From assembly GCA_937915285.1 (NCBI GenBank), contig CALDNG010000197.1, positions 1-13,002 on the forward strand: DNA of 13,002 nucleotides, in the 5' to 3' direction. Source of the DNA: an uncultured Desulfomonile sp. (GTDB lineage: Bacteria > Desulfobacterota > Desulfomonilia > Desulfomonilales > Desulfomonilaceae). Positions 1-6,570 of this stretch are shown piece by piece. Under the pieces are notes generated by a model that saw only the letters and a list, made by a program, of their open reading frames with translations, searched no databases and had not been told where the DNA came from. Both the position numbers and the translations under genes were made by a program. How positions within the stretch are numbered: position 1 is the first letter of the stretch; every line of letters begins with the position of its first letter.

Positions 1-686
1 TCAACCATTCCCTGAACAAGCACGGCCGAGGAGGTTTCTCCCAAGACAAAACTGCGCCTGGCGCCCATAAGGGATGAGTAAAGACAACACGCCTGCCTGA
101 TTTCATCGTCACTGAGGTATGCGTTCCTGGAACTCATTGCAAGTCCGCTGGGTTCGCGTACAATCGGACAGCCGACAATTTCAAGATCAAGGTTTAAATC
201 GCGAACCATGGTCCGGATCACCCGCAGTTGCTGAAAATCCTTTTGTCCAAAATAGGCTTTTGCAGGTCTTACAAGATTGAACAATTTCAGGACAATGGTA
301 GCGACCCCGCGGAAATGCCCAGGACGATTGAGTCCACACAGCAGGTTCGAAACATTCTTGACCTCCACGTAAGTTTCGTACCCTGGCCCGTACAATTCTT
401 CTGCAGACGGAAAGAAAAGGGCATCAACTCCGACTGCCGCAAGTTTCTCTCTGTCACCATCAAAGTCTCTTGGGTAGCGCGCCAAATCCTCGTTGGGGCT
501 GAACTGTGCCGGGTTGACGAAAATACTCGCCACCACGCGTTCATTTTCAGCCCTAGCCTTGTTGACGAGCGCCAAATGTCCTTCGTGCAGATAGCCCATG
601 GTAGGAACGAAGCCAATAGATTTGAACTTCCTTATTTGGTCATCTGACCATGATCTCATCTGTGATGTGGTCGATAAAATTTCCAC
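1..686 (-). CDS. panC: Pantothenate synthetase (pantoate--beta-alanine ligase), C-terminus beyond left edge
   Basis: PanC condenses pantoate with beta-alanine, using ATP, to make pantothenate in the cytoplasm (coenzyme A pathway). About 228 codons are present; the family is usually about 280 residues, so roughly 50 C-terminal residues lie outside the window. Reading on the minus strand from 686, the protein begins (M)EILSTTSQMRSWSDDQIR. It contains PTMGYLHEGH (residues 28-37, the HIGH nucleotide-binding motif), SIFVNPAQF, GHFRGVATIV, YFGQKDFQQL and VREPSGLAMSSRNAYL, all hallmarks of the family. I chose the GTG at 684-686 because the family N-terminus (MEIxxTxxEMRxW) aligns there; an internal ATG at codon 10 would lose it. 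The Shine-Dalgarno is weak (GGGACC just upstream). The gene lies behind a leader with its own promoter and an intrinsic terminator. Confidence 0.95.
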   Translation of the reverse strand, partial: MEILSTTSQMRSWSDDQIRKFKSIGFVPTMGYLHEGHLALVNKARAENERVVASIFVNPAQFSPNEDLARYPRDFDGDREKLAAVGVDALFFPSAEELYGPGYETYVEVKNVSNLLCGLNRPGHFRGVATIVLKLFNLVRPAKAYFGQKDFQQLRVIRTMVRDLNLDLEIVGCPIVREPSGLAMSSRNAYLSDDEIRQACCLYSSLMGARRSFVLGETSSAVLVQGMV

Positions 687-700
687 TTGATCGGTCCCAA

Positions 701-729
701 AAATAAAAAAGCCTTCCGGCAGAAAGGCT
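701..729 (-). terminator. Intrinsic terminator in the panC leader
   Basis: Read on the minus strand, AGCCTT (729-724), an 8-nt loop (723-716) and AAGGCT (715-710) form a perfect 6-bp hairpin. It is followed by TTTTTTATTT (709-701 plus the last stem base), a typical rho-independent terminator. It lies only about 15 nt before the panC GTG, so it would stop transcription from the upstream promoter before panC is reached. A competing pairing is described in the leader entry. Confidence 0.75.
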
Positions 730-834
730 ATTGAGTCTTGGCCTATTAACCTGCCGTCCCGGTCCTGTCGGATCCAAGCGGTATGTGATAATCATCTAAG
801 GGTGATTTCCGGGTTCTAAAAAACTCCAGAGTCT
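701..834 (-). promoter_or_regulatory. Candidate transcription attenuator / riboswitch-like leader of panC
   Basis: From the predicted start near 834 the leader runs about 130 nt to the terminator and contains no convincing ORF. CGGCAG (minus strand, 756-751) is the exact complement of CTGCCG (722-717), which forms most of the terminator loop. Just inside it, AGGC (744-741) can pair with GCCT (728-725), part of the terminator 5' arm, so the two folds are mutually exclusive. Upstream, CCCGG (813-809) complements CCGGG (762-758); this stem ends one base before the antiterminator begins and could stack on it. The layout is seen directly; a regulatory role is inferred. Alternatives are a stable small RNA of about 130 nt, or a member of the 'pan' RNA motif reported upstream of pantothenate genes, which I cannot verify by eye. 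Confidence 0.55.
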
Positions 835-840
835 ACACGT

Positions 841-868
841 AGTATAACCTGATGTGTTTAGACGTCAA
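841..868 (-). promoter_or_regulatory. Sigma70-type promoter for the panC leader
   Basis: On the minus strand TTGACG (868-863) and TATACT (846-841) are separated by 16 nt, with an A/T-rich stretch (870-880) immediately upstream that could act as an UP element. Each hexamer differs from consensus at one position. The predicted transcription start is near 834, about 150 nt before the panC start codon. Confidence 0.7.
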
Positions 869-913
869 TAAAATAAAAATGCCTAAGCGGTTTTTTTGTG
901 GAGCACTGGAGTC

Positions 914-919
914 TATAAT
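914..919 (+). promoter_or_regulatory. Possible -10 box for the DUF362 gene
   Basis: A perfect TATAAT is present about 90 nt upstream of the chosen DUF362 start. The region where a -35 box should sit (about 891-897) is only a run of T, so the promoter would be weak or activator-dependent. It is divergent from the panC promoter, about 70 nt away. Confidence 0.35.
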
Positions 920-1009
920 GCCCCATATCTTGACTCGGTTGACTTCTTGTGAGAAATGGTCAGACTCGGATCAGGAAACAGGTTCGCACAAAACAATTGG
1001 ATTCTAGAG

Positions 1010-2155
1010 ATGAAATCGATCGTTGCAATTCGGAAATGCCAGGACTATGAGCCTTCAAGATTGAGACCGGCCCTTGAGAAGGCGATCTCTGAAAGCTGTG
1101 ATTACAAATCCCTGATAAAACCTGGGGACACTGTTCTTATGAAGCCGAATCTTCTCAGATCGTCCAACCCTGAACAGGCTATCGTAACACATCCAATGTT
1201 TGTAGAGATGGCCGGTGAGATTCTTAGGGACTGTGGAGCGCGGTTGTCGATCACTGACAGCCCTCCTCTCGGCAATTTGCAGAGAGTTTTGGTCAAAAGT
1301 GGCTACGGGGATTTGCTCAGGCGACTGGACATAAAACCGGTCCCTTTGCTTCAGAAAAAGATGATAGAGTTTGGTGACAATCGAATTTACAAGAGACTGG
1401 AGCTTGCGTCCGAGGCATTTGATTTCGACCGAATGATCAACCTGGCCAAGCTCAAGACCCACTGCCAGATGACTCTTTCACTGGCGGTGAAAAACCTCTT
1501 CGGTTTGGTGATAGGAACTGACAAGGCCTCATGGCACCTTAGGGCCGGAAAGGTCCAGGACAATTTCGCCCACGTCCTGCTTCAGATATACGAAACAGTA
1601 AGGCCTGATATATCAATCATCGACGGAATTCTGGGTATGCAGGGTAATGGTCCCAACAGCGGAGAGCCTCGCAAGGTGGGTATCATCGGAGCCTCGACCG
1701 ACGCGATCGCACTGGACTCAGTAATCGGCCATCTTGTCGGCTTTCCCCCGGATAGCGTCAGAACCTGCGTTTTAGGTAACGATCTAGGACTGGGAAACGC
1801 CGACGCCCATAACATAGAAGTGGTTGGAGATGATCTGAGCGGTTTTCCGCTAACCGATTTCGAACCTCCCAAATCGATGTCGTTGGCCTGGAATCTATCC
1901 TACTGGAATCCTGTAAGCCGCTTCATGGAAAATCACATAATCACCAAACCGAGGATTGATAGCGATTTATGCATCAAGTGCGGCGTATGCATGCGTCACT
2001 GCCCACCACAGGCGATATCAGACAGTTCCGGCAAAATGGTCATAAACCGGAAGGCATGTATCTCCTGTTTCTGTTGTCACGAGTTGTGCGCATCTGACGC
2101 GATAAGCATCAAGCAGCCATTTATGGGAAGGCTGTTATCGAGAATCAGCCGATGA
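1010..2155 (+). CDS. DUF362 domain protein with C-terminal 2x[4Fe-4S] ferredoxin domain
   Basis: A 381-aa protein, probably cytoplasmic (no signal peptide or membrane segment). Residues about 1-290 form the DUF362 domain, with landmarks KPNLL (45-49), LAKLKTHCQMTLSLAVKN (145-162) and DAIALDS. Residues about 315-368 form a bacterial-type ferredoxin with two clusters: C321, C324, C327, C331 and C350, C353, C356, C360. DUF362 proteins are iron-sulfur associated but lack a general biochemical assignment, so I give no specific function. I chose the ATG at 1010, where the family-like MKSIVAIRKC begins. An in-frame ATG at 956 would add 18 residues that look unlike the family; neither start has a strong Shine-Dalgarno. 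The gene stands alone, divergent from panC and convergent with the VOC gene. Confidence 0.85.
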   Translation: MKSIVAIRKCQDYEPSRLRPALEKAISESCDYKSLIKPGDTVLMKPNLLRSSNPEQAIVTHPMFVEMAGEILRDCGARLSITDSPPLGNLQRVLVKSGYGDLLRRLDIKPVPLLQKKMIEFGDNRIYKRLELASEAFDFDRMINLAKLKTHCQMTLSLAVKNLFGLVIGTDKASWHLRAGKVQDNFAHVLLQIYETVRPDISIIDGILGMQGNGPNSGEPRKVGIIGASTDAIALDSVIGHLVGFPPDSVRTCVLGNDLGLGNADAHNIEVVGDDLSGFPLTDFEPPKSMSLAWNLSYWNPVSRFMENHIITKPRIDSDLCIKCGVCMRHCPPQAISDSSGKMVINRKACISCFCCHELCASDAISIKQPFMGRLLSRISR

Positions 2156-2318
2156 TTGCATGGCCAGGAGTGAGGTGCGAAACACGGTAATCTCCGGGAA
2201 TGTAAACTGTTTCAAGACCCCCTCCGACGTGCAGTAGAAGCTCATGTGCGAGCTGGGGCATCCCCTTAGCCAGAAATCCGGAAGAGTTCACTACCAGGAC
2301 CGGGATATATTTTGTCAT
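2145..2318 (-). CDS. Doubtful small ORF, 57 aa
   Basis: An ORF starting MTKYIPVLVV, with an A/G-rich AGAAAGAA directly before its ATG. It overlaps the last 53 nt of the VOC gene in another frame, and its last 11 nt overlap the end of the convergent DUF362 gene. It has a hydrophobic beginning and no domain I recognise. The VOC reading frame looks genuine through its own stop, so this ORF may be a chance reading frame. Confidence 0.2.
   Translation of the reverse strand: MTKYIPVLVVNSSGFLAKGMPQLAHELLLHVGGGLETVYIPGDYRVSHLTPGHAIIG
2239..2265 (-). other. Two adjacent short hairpins at the 3' end of the VOC gene
   Basis: GGGG-CAT-CCCC (2255-2265) directly abuts the VOC stop codon. AGCTC-ATGTGC-GAGCT (2239-2254) follows without a gap on the minus strand. 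They could act as a 3' end or stability structure. There is no U-tract, so a rho-independent terminator is not supported. Confidence 0.3.
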
Positions 2319-2847
2319 TTCTTTCTGTAACAGGTTCAGCGGGCTGAGGCCACTTACCCTCTTGCGGCTCCGGACCCTCGAGCGCAGTAGAACAAGGCGC
2401 TCTGTCCACCATCCTTGGGGTTCTTCTGATGTCCCGGTCAGGGAGACTGTAGCTGAATTCAACCGGAATGTTGTTGGGATCAAACGAATATATCGAATAG
2501 ATAAAACCGTGATCCACCACTTCCGAAACCCAAAAGCCCGCAGCCTCGATCCGTCGTTTTAATGTCCGCAATTCCTCCAGGGACTCGACGCCAAACGATA
2601 TGTGATCAAAGATCACCTTACCTTTGACCGGAGAGCCGTGATCCTTCTCTTCAGCTGGCTCAGCGCCGTCCCACTCAAAAAAGGCAATAAGGTCTCTGTC
2701 ACAAATCTCCAGAAAGTAGTGACGATAGCCCGGGCGGCCTATTCCGGCAACCAGCCTCATTCCCAGGAGGTCTCGCCAGTATCGAACAGTGGAATCCATG
2801 TCCCCTGTAACCATCGCAACGTGATTCACACCCGTAAATTTAACCAT
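2266..2847 (-). CDS. VOC-superfamily (glyoxalase/dioxygenase-like fold) protein
   Basis: A 193-aa soluble protein of the vicinal oxygen chelate superfamily, whose members are glyoxalase I, epimerases, dioxygenases and resistance proteins. Two beta-alpha-beta-beta-beta modules are visible: VNHVAMVTGDMDSTVRYW..LLGM (residues 7-30) and FDHISFGVESLEEL (80-93). Candidate metal ligands fall at H9, E58 (AFFEWD), H82 and E130 (NIPVEFSYS), the usual H/E/H/E pattern, so an active metalloenzyme is plausible. The substrate cannot be read from sequence. The tail (140-193, rich in Pro with a PGPGSELF motif) resembles extensions I recall in related VOC proteins. I chose the ATG at 2847, preceded by GGTGGAG at about 10 nt; an in-frame TTG lies 21 nt upstream. 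It stands alone, tail to tail with the DUF362 gene. Confidence 0.85.
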   Translation of the reverse strand: MVKFTGVNHVAMVTGDMDSTVRYWRDLLGMRLVAGIGRPGYRHYFLEICDRDLIAFFEWDGAEPAEEKDHGSPVKGKVIFDHISFGVESLEELRTLKRRIEAAGFWVSEVVDHGFIYSIYSFDPNNIPVEFSYSLPDRDIRRTPRMVDRAPCSTALEGPEPQEGKWPQPAEPVTERNDKIYPGPGSELFRISG

Positions 2848-3020
2848 GAAATATATTCTCCACCGCAATGTTGGGATAGATCTCCGAAAATATCGAGAGC
2901 AATTACCTGCCCTTAAAATATAGGTAGACTGGAATGGTAATCAAAGAAAAAAATGAATGCAATGAACCGATATCCCCGTAAACGAATGCCTCGTATACAC
3001 CATAAAAATTCCTAAAGCTA

Positions 3021-3047
3021 TTGACATTACCCCTCAGAAAGTATACC
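3021..3047 (+). promoter_or_regulatory. Weak promoter candidate upstream of the dsr locus
   Basis: TTGACA is a perfect -35 box, but the nearest acceptable -10, TATACC, is only 15 nt away; TATAAA lies 22 nt away. If used, the transcript would have a 5' leader of more than 300 nt before the RsbRD_N gene and would include the inverted repeat at 3079-3100. Confidence 0.3.
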
Positions 3048-3078
3048 CATATAAACTTAAAACTCTTACCGTAGATTG

Positions 3079-3100
3079 ATTGATCCACTTGAGGATCAAT
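3079..3100. repeat. Perfect 8-bp inverted repeat (operator or hairpin candidate)
   Basis: ATTGATCC (3079-3086) and GGATCAAT (3093-3100) are perfect complements separated by 6 nt. This is compatible with a dimeric regulator site or an RNA hairpin. It lies about 32 nt downstream of the candidate -10 at 3042-3047. Confidence 0.5.
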
Positions 3101-3127
3101 ATCTGAACACGGAAGAAAAACCATAGA

Positions 3128-3211
3128 ATGCAGCTTGAGATCGAAGTCAATGGAGGAGAGGGCAAGGCCTATTTCATCACCTGCCGGTTCTCCACGCCAA
3201 CTCAGTCTTGA
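3128..3211 (+). CDS. Possible 27-aa leader peptide or remnant ORF
   Basis: The ATG at 3128 has a GGAAGAA Shine-Dalgarno-like sequence 10 nt upstream. It reads MQLEIEVNGGEGKAY and continues to a TGA at 3209-3211, inside the palindrome GAACCGGTTC. The reading looks protein-like but I recognise no family. It could be a leader peptide, the start of a decayed gene, or chance. Confidence 0.2.
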   Translation: MQLEIEVNGGEGKAYFITCRFSTPTQS

Positions 3212-3219
3212 ACCGGTTC
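3210..3219. repeat. 10-bp palindrome GAACCGGTTC
   Basis: A perfect palindrome in the intergenic region about 145 nt before the RsbRD_N gene. A related CCGGTTC occurs at 3184-3190. It may be a protein-binding site; nothing else supports this. Confidence 0.3.
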
Positions 3220-3361
3220 TGGCCGAGCCGGCTATTTGCGATTGGCGGTCGATCCAGATTGGGAATTGTGCTGTTGTAGATCCAGGCTATGTCACAATCG
3301 GTTCCCCAAATACATCTGCTCGCTGGGAGCGCCCTAACTCGAGAGGACAAATCATTTTCCG

Positions 3362-3886
3362 ATGCTTCAGGATTTACTAGAAAAAAATAAGAACACAATT
3401 TTAAAACGATGGTCCGATTTAACATTCAGCTCTTACCCTCCTGAGACTGCGCAATTTCTGTCTCGACAATCCAATGAGTTTGCCAATCCGGTTGGCGCAG
3501 CAATCATAAAAAGTTCCAAGGGCATAATGGACTGGATAGTATCCGGCGCCCCGGATGCGAATATGGCTGAGATCCATTTACTACTGGACGATGTGGTCAG
3601 GATACGGGCTGTACAGGAATTTTCGGCGTCAGAAGCCGTAGGATTCATCTTTCTTTTGAAAAAGGCTGTTAGAGATACTCTTTCCAAGTATATTAGGGAT
3701 TCGAATTTGATGGATGAATTATACCAGTTGGATTCAACGGTTGATCAACTAGCCTTGGAAGCCTTCAATATTTACATGAAATGCAGAGAGAGGGTATTTG
3801 AAATTCGGGCTACTGAGTTGAGAAACCGGACATCTCGCATACTGGAAAGAGCTTGTATGAAATACGGAGCGCCTCACGAATGGTAG
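3362..3886 (+). CDS. RsbRD N-terminal-domain protein preceding dsrMKJOP
   Basis: A 174-aa soluble, largely helical protein. Its start MLQDLLEKNKNTILKRWSD and body match the RsbRD_N domain, the sensor-like N-terminal half of RsbR-type co-antagonists of the stressosome. There is no C-terminal STAS domain, so it is a stand-alone sensor-like domain with no kinase-substrate part. I recall this gene type directly upstream of dsrMKJOP in several sulfate reducers, which suggests a role in regulating or supporting the complex; the mechanism is unknown. GAGAGGA lies about 14 nt before the ATG, a rather long spacing. dsrM follows after 50 nt on the same strand, with no terminator between them, so co-transcription is likely. 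Confidence 0.75.
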   Translation: MLQDLLEKNKNTILKRWSDLTFSSYPPETAQFLSRQSNEFANPVGAAIIKSSKGIMDWIVSGAPDANMAEIHLLLDDVVRIRAVQEFSASEAVGFIFLLKKAVRDTLSKYIRDSNLMDELYQLDSTVDQLALEAFNIYMKCRERVFEIRATELRNRTSRILERACMKYGAPHEW

Positions 3887-3936
3887 CGTTCCGCAAGCAG
3901 CAATCAAAACAGTGTTAGAGCAATCGAGGTGGTCTA

Positions 3937-4944
3937 ATGAACGCATGGGTTTCCCTATTAACAGCCCTGGTTGCGGTGGGAGCGTTAGCAGCGATCTCGT
4001 GGCTAGGGGTTACGGCGATCGGTTTGCAGAGCGTGTTTGGTGTTTACATACCATACATTGCCATCGCCATATTCATCGTGGGTGTTGTTGGACGAGTTAT
4101 CGGTTGGGCTAGAGTCCCAGTTCCATTCAGAATTCCAACAACTTGTGGTCAGTCATATTCTTTACCGTGGATCAAAGCTAATAACCTGGAAAGTCCCTAC
4201 AATAGAATAGGGCTTCTGGGCAGAATGGCCTTGGAAGTTTTACTATTCAGATCCTTGTTCAGGAATACAAGGGCTGAACTAAGAGATGGGCCAAAAATAA
4301 CATACGCTTCTGCCAAGTGGTTATGGCTTTTTGGCATCCTTTTTCATTACTCGTTCCTGATAATAGTTGTCAGGCATCTGAGATTTTTCATGGAACCAAT
4401 TCCCTCATTTGTTGATGCAATCACATCGGTTGACGGATTTTTCCAGATTATGGTTCCAACAGTTTTCCTAACCGATATCTTTTTCCTTGCAGCGGTGACT
4501 TACTTGTTCCTTAGGAGGGTTGCTCTCCCTCAACTCCGTTACATCTCCCTTCCTGCCGACTATTTTGCGCTTTTCCTGATTCTGGGAATTGGATTATCTG
4601 GCGTCCTGATGAGGCAGTATTTCAAGGTAGATTTGCTTGGTGTAAAAGAATTGGCGATGAGCATTTTTACACTGCATCCAGTTCAACCGGCCGCAACCAT
4701 TGGACCGATATTTTATGTGCATCTATTTCTTGTTAGCGTGCTCGTTGCATACTTGCCCTTCAGTAAGATCATGCACGCAGCAGGTGTGTTCCTGAGCCCT
4801 ACCAGGAACATGAGAAACGTTAATAGGATGGAGAGATATGTTAATCCCTGGAATTATCCAGTTAAAGTTCATACTTACGAAGAATATGAAGATGAGTTCC
4901 GCGATAAGATGAAAGAGGCCGGAATTCCGGTGGATAAGGAGTAA
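3937..4944 (+). CDS. dsrM: DsrM, diheme cytochrome b-like membrane subunit of the DsrMKJOP complex
   Basis: A 335-aa integral membrane protein related to NarI, the nitrate reductase gamma subunit. It is thought to exchange electrons between the menaquinone pool and DsrK. About six hydrophobic segments are visible: residues 4-30, 36-57, 127-148, 168-193, 207-226 and 256-276. Four histidines are candidate heme b ligands: H137 and H147 (10 apart), and H262 and H280 (18 apart). These are the same spacings as the NarI ligand pairs as I recall them. The C-terminal tail after residue 290 is charged and probably cytoplasmic. The start has GAGGTGG at 6 nt. dsrK follows after 2 nt, with its Shine-Dalgarno AAGGAG inside the end of dsrM, which indicates one operon. 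Confidence 0.95.
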   Translation: MNAWVSLLTALVAVGALAAISWLGVTAIGLQSVFGVYIPYIAIAIFIVGVVGRVIGWARVPVPFRIPTTCGQSYSLPWIKANNLESPYNRIGLLGRMALEVLLFRSLFRNTRAELRDGPKITYASAKWLWLFGILFHYSFLIIVVRHLRFFMEPIPSFVDAITSVDGFFQIMVPTVFLTDIFFLAAVTYLFLRRVALPQLRYISLPADYFALFLILGIGLSGVLMRQYFKVDLLGVKELAMSIFTLHPVQPAATIGPIFYVHLFLVSVLVAYLPFSKIMHAAGVFLSPTRNMRNVNRMERYVNPWNYPVKVHTYEEYEDEFRDKMKEAGIPVDKE

Positions 4945-4946
4945 CC

Positions 4947-6569
4947 ATGAGTGTTGATAAACTTCTAAAACCACAAGACTTGATGAAAATTGACCTCCAG
5001 AAGACTCCGGAAACAGGCTGGTTAGACACGCCTACCGTTTTTAGAGACGGAACCTACAGCTATCCGGCAGCTCCGAAAAACCTCAAGTACTTGGGACTGG
5101 CTAATCCTAGAGAGTGGTCTCCTGCCGATCAGGATTGGAAACTACCCGAAAATTGGAAGGAAATTCTATATAACGGCTTCAAGGAGAGACTTTCCAAATA
5201 CAGATCTTTTCGATTGTTCATGGATATTTGTGTTCGATGCGGCGCATGCGCAGACAAATGTCATTTCTTCATCGGTTCCGGTGATCCCAAGAATATGCCG
5301 GTGCTCAGAGCCGAGCTAATCAGATCAGTTTACCGAAAAGACTTCACCCTGCCTGGTAAGATCTTCGGAAAACTAGCCGGAGCCCGGGATCTGACTATCG
5401 ATGTTGTTAAAGAGTGGTTTTACTATTTCTATCAGTGCACAGAATGCAGGAGATGTTCCGTATTTTGTCCATATGGAATAGACACGGCTGAAGTTACGAT
5501 GATCGGACGTGAACTCCTCAACCTGATAGGATTAAACATCAACTGGATCCTCGAGCCTGCCGCCAACTGTTTTAGGACAGGTAATCACCTTGGCATCCCG
5601 CCACATGGTGTCAAAGACATGTGGGAGTTCATGGCGGATGACATAGAAGACATTACGGATATCAGGGTTAACCTGCCGATAAACAAAAAGGGTGCAGAAA
5701 TACTGTTTGTAACGCCATCGGGCGATTATTTTGCTGATCCTGGAACATATACATGCATGGGATACATGATGCTGTTCCATGAACTAGGGCTTGATTATAC
5801 ATGGAGCACGTATGCGTCTGAGGGTGGAAACTTCGGTCTGTTCACCTCGCATGAAATGATAAAGAGGCTCAACGCCAAGATATATGCAGAGGCAAAGCGT
5901 TTGGGTGTGAAGTGGATACTGGGCGGTGAATGTGGCCATATGTGGAGGGTCATGCACCAGTACATGGAAACCATGAACGGTCCGGCCGACTTCCTGGAGG
6001 AGCCTGTATCTCCCATCACAGGAACCAGGTTCGAGAACTCCAAGCAGACCAAGATGGTCCACATTACTGAATTTACCGCTGACCTCATCAAAAACGGAAA
6101 GCTGAAACTCGATCCGAGCAGGAATGACAAGATTGTCGCTACATTCCACGATTCCTGTAACCCCGCCAGAGCCGCTGGTATACTCGACGAACCCCGCTAT
6201 GTAATCCAGAACGTTATGAATAATTTCCATGAGATGCCTGAAAATACCATCAGGGAGCAGACCTTCTGCTGTGGTGGTGGCGCCGGTCTGGGAAATGATG
6301 AGAATATGGAAATGAGAATGCGAGGTGGATTCCCGAGAGCCAACGCCGTTAGACACGTGAGAGACAAGCATGGTGTGAACCGCTTGCTCTGCATGTGCGC
6401 CATTGACAGGGCGACACTGACAGCCATGATGCATTACTGGAGTCCTGAGGTGGATGTAGGTGGAATTCACGAACTGGTTGCAAACGCGCTTGTCATGACC
6501 GGCGAGAAGGAGCGCACTCATGACCTCAGAGGCGAACCGTTAAGTGACGATTATGAGGAGGACGAGTAG
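4947..6569 (+). CDS. dsrK: DsrK, HdrD-like iron-sulfur catalytic subunit
   Basis: A 540-aa cytoplasmic subunit, homologous to heterodisulfide reductase HdrD and thought to act on DsrC (thiol/trisulfide chemistry) in dissimilatory sulfite reduction. Residues 95-105 (CVRCGACADKC) and 164-174 (CTECRRCSVFC) hold two [4Fe-4S] clusters. The C-terminal half carries CCG-type cysteines for a non-cubane [4Fe-4S] site: C329 (GGECGHMW), C404 (FHDSCNPAR), C441-C442 (FCCGGGAGLG), and C482 and C484 (LCMCAID). It has the usual length for the family and an acidic C-terminus. The start has a strong AAGGAG at about 6 nt overlapping the dsrM stop. dsrJ starts 1 nt after the stop. Confidence 0.97.
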   Translation: MSVDKLLKPQDLMKIDLQKTPETGWLDTPTVFRDGTYSYPAAPKNLKYLGLANPREWSPADQDWKLPENWKEILYNGFKERLSKYRSFRLFMDICVRCGACADKCHFFIGSGDPKNMPVLRAELIRSVYRKDFTLPGKIFGKLAGARDLTIDVVKEWFYYFYQCTECRRCSVFCPYGIDTAEVTMIGRELLNLIGLNINWILEPAANCFRTGNHLGIPPHGVKDMWEFMADDIEDITDIRVNLPINKKGAEILFVTPSGDYFADPGTYTCMGYMMLFHELGLDYTWSTYASEGGNFGLFTSHEMIKRLNAKIYAEAKRLGVKWILGGECGHMWRVMHQYMETMNGPADFLEEPVSPITGTRFENSKQTKMVHITEFTADLIKNGKLKLDPSRNDKIVATFHDSCNPARAAGILDEPRYVIQNVMNNFHEMPENTIREQTFCCGGGAGLGNDENMEMRMRGGFPRANAVRHVRDKHGVNRLLCMCAIDRATLTAMMHYWSPEVDVGGIHELVANALVMTGEKERTHDLRGEPLSDDYEEDE

Positions 6570-6570
6570 A

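Larger units (their letters stand above)
2870..3361. other. Gene-poor intergenic region upstream of the RsbRD_N/dsr genes
   Basis: About 490 nt with no convincing gene. The left half (2900-3060) is A/T-rich and the right half is G/C-richer. Visible items are a weak promoter-like TTGACA (3021-3026) with TATACC (3042-3047) at only 15-nt spacing, an inverted repeat at 3079-3100, a 27-codon ORF at 3128-3211, and a 10-bp palindrome at 3210-3219. Reading frames of 73-82 codons exist on both strands, but their compositions do not look like proteins. The region most likely holds the regulatory sequences of the dsr locus, perhaps with decayed coding sequence. Confidence 0.5.

Noticed and set aside
228..647. 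139-codon open frame on the plus strand across the panC region
   Set aside because: The minus-strand frame encodes an unmistakable PanC with its HIGH motif, so this is an antisense shadow.
687..1009. Known riboswitch classes (SAM, glycine, fluoride, ZTP, c-di-GMP, THF) in the panC leader
   Set aside because: None of the conserved core sequences of these classes that I know is present in order.
2903..3124. 73-codon minus-strand frame in the A/T-rich intergenic region
   Set aside because: Aromatic-rich low-complexity translation with no domain and no clear ribosome-binding site; likely an A/T-rich artefact.
3135..3425. 81- and 82-codon frames on opposite strands before the RsbRD_N gene
   Set aside because: They overlap each other, lack ribosome-binding sites, and read like random sequence.
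5784..6521. 245-codon minus-strand frame inside dsrK
   Set aside because: It lies opposite the conserved CCG-domain coding sequence and has no recognisable motifs or ribosome-binding site.
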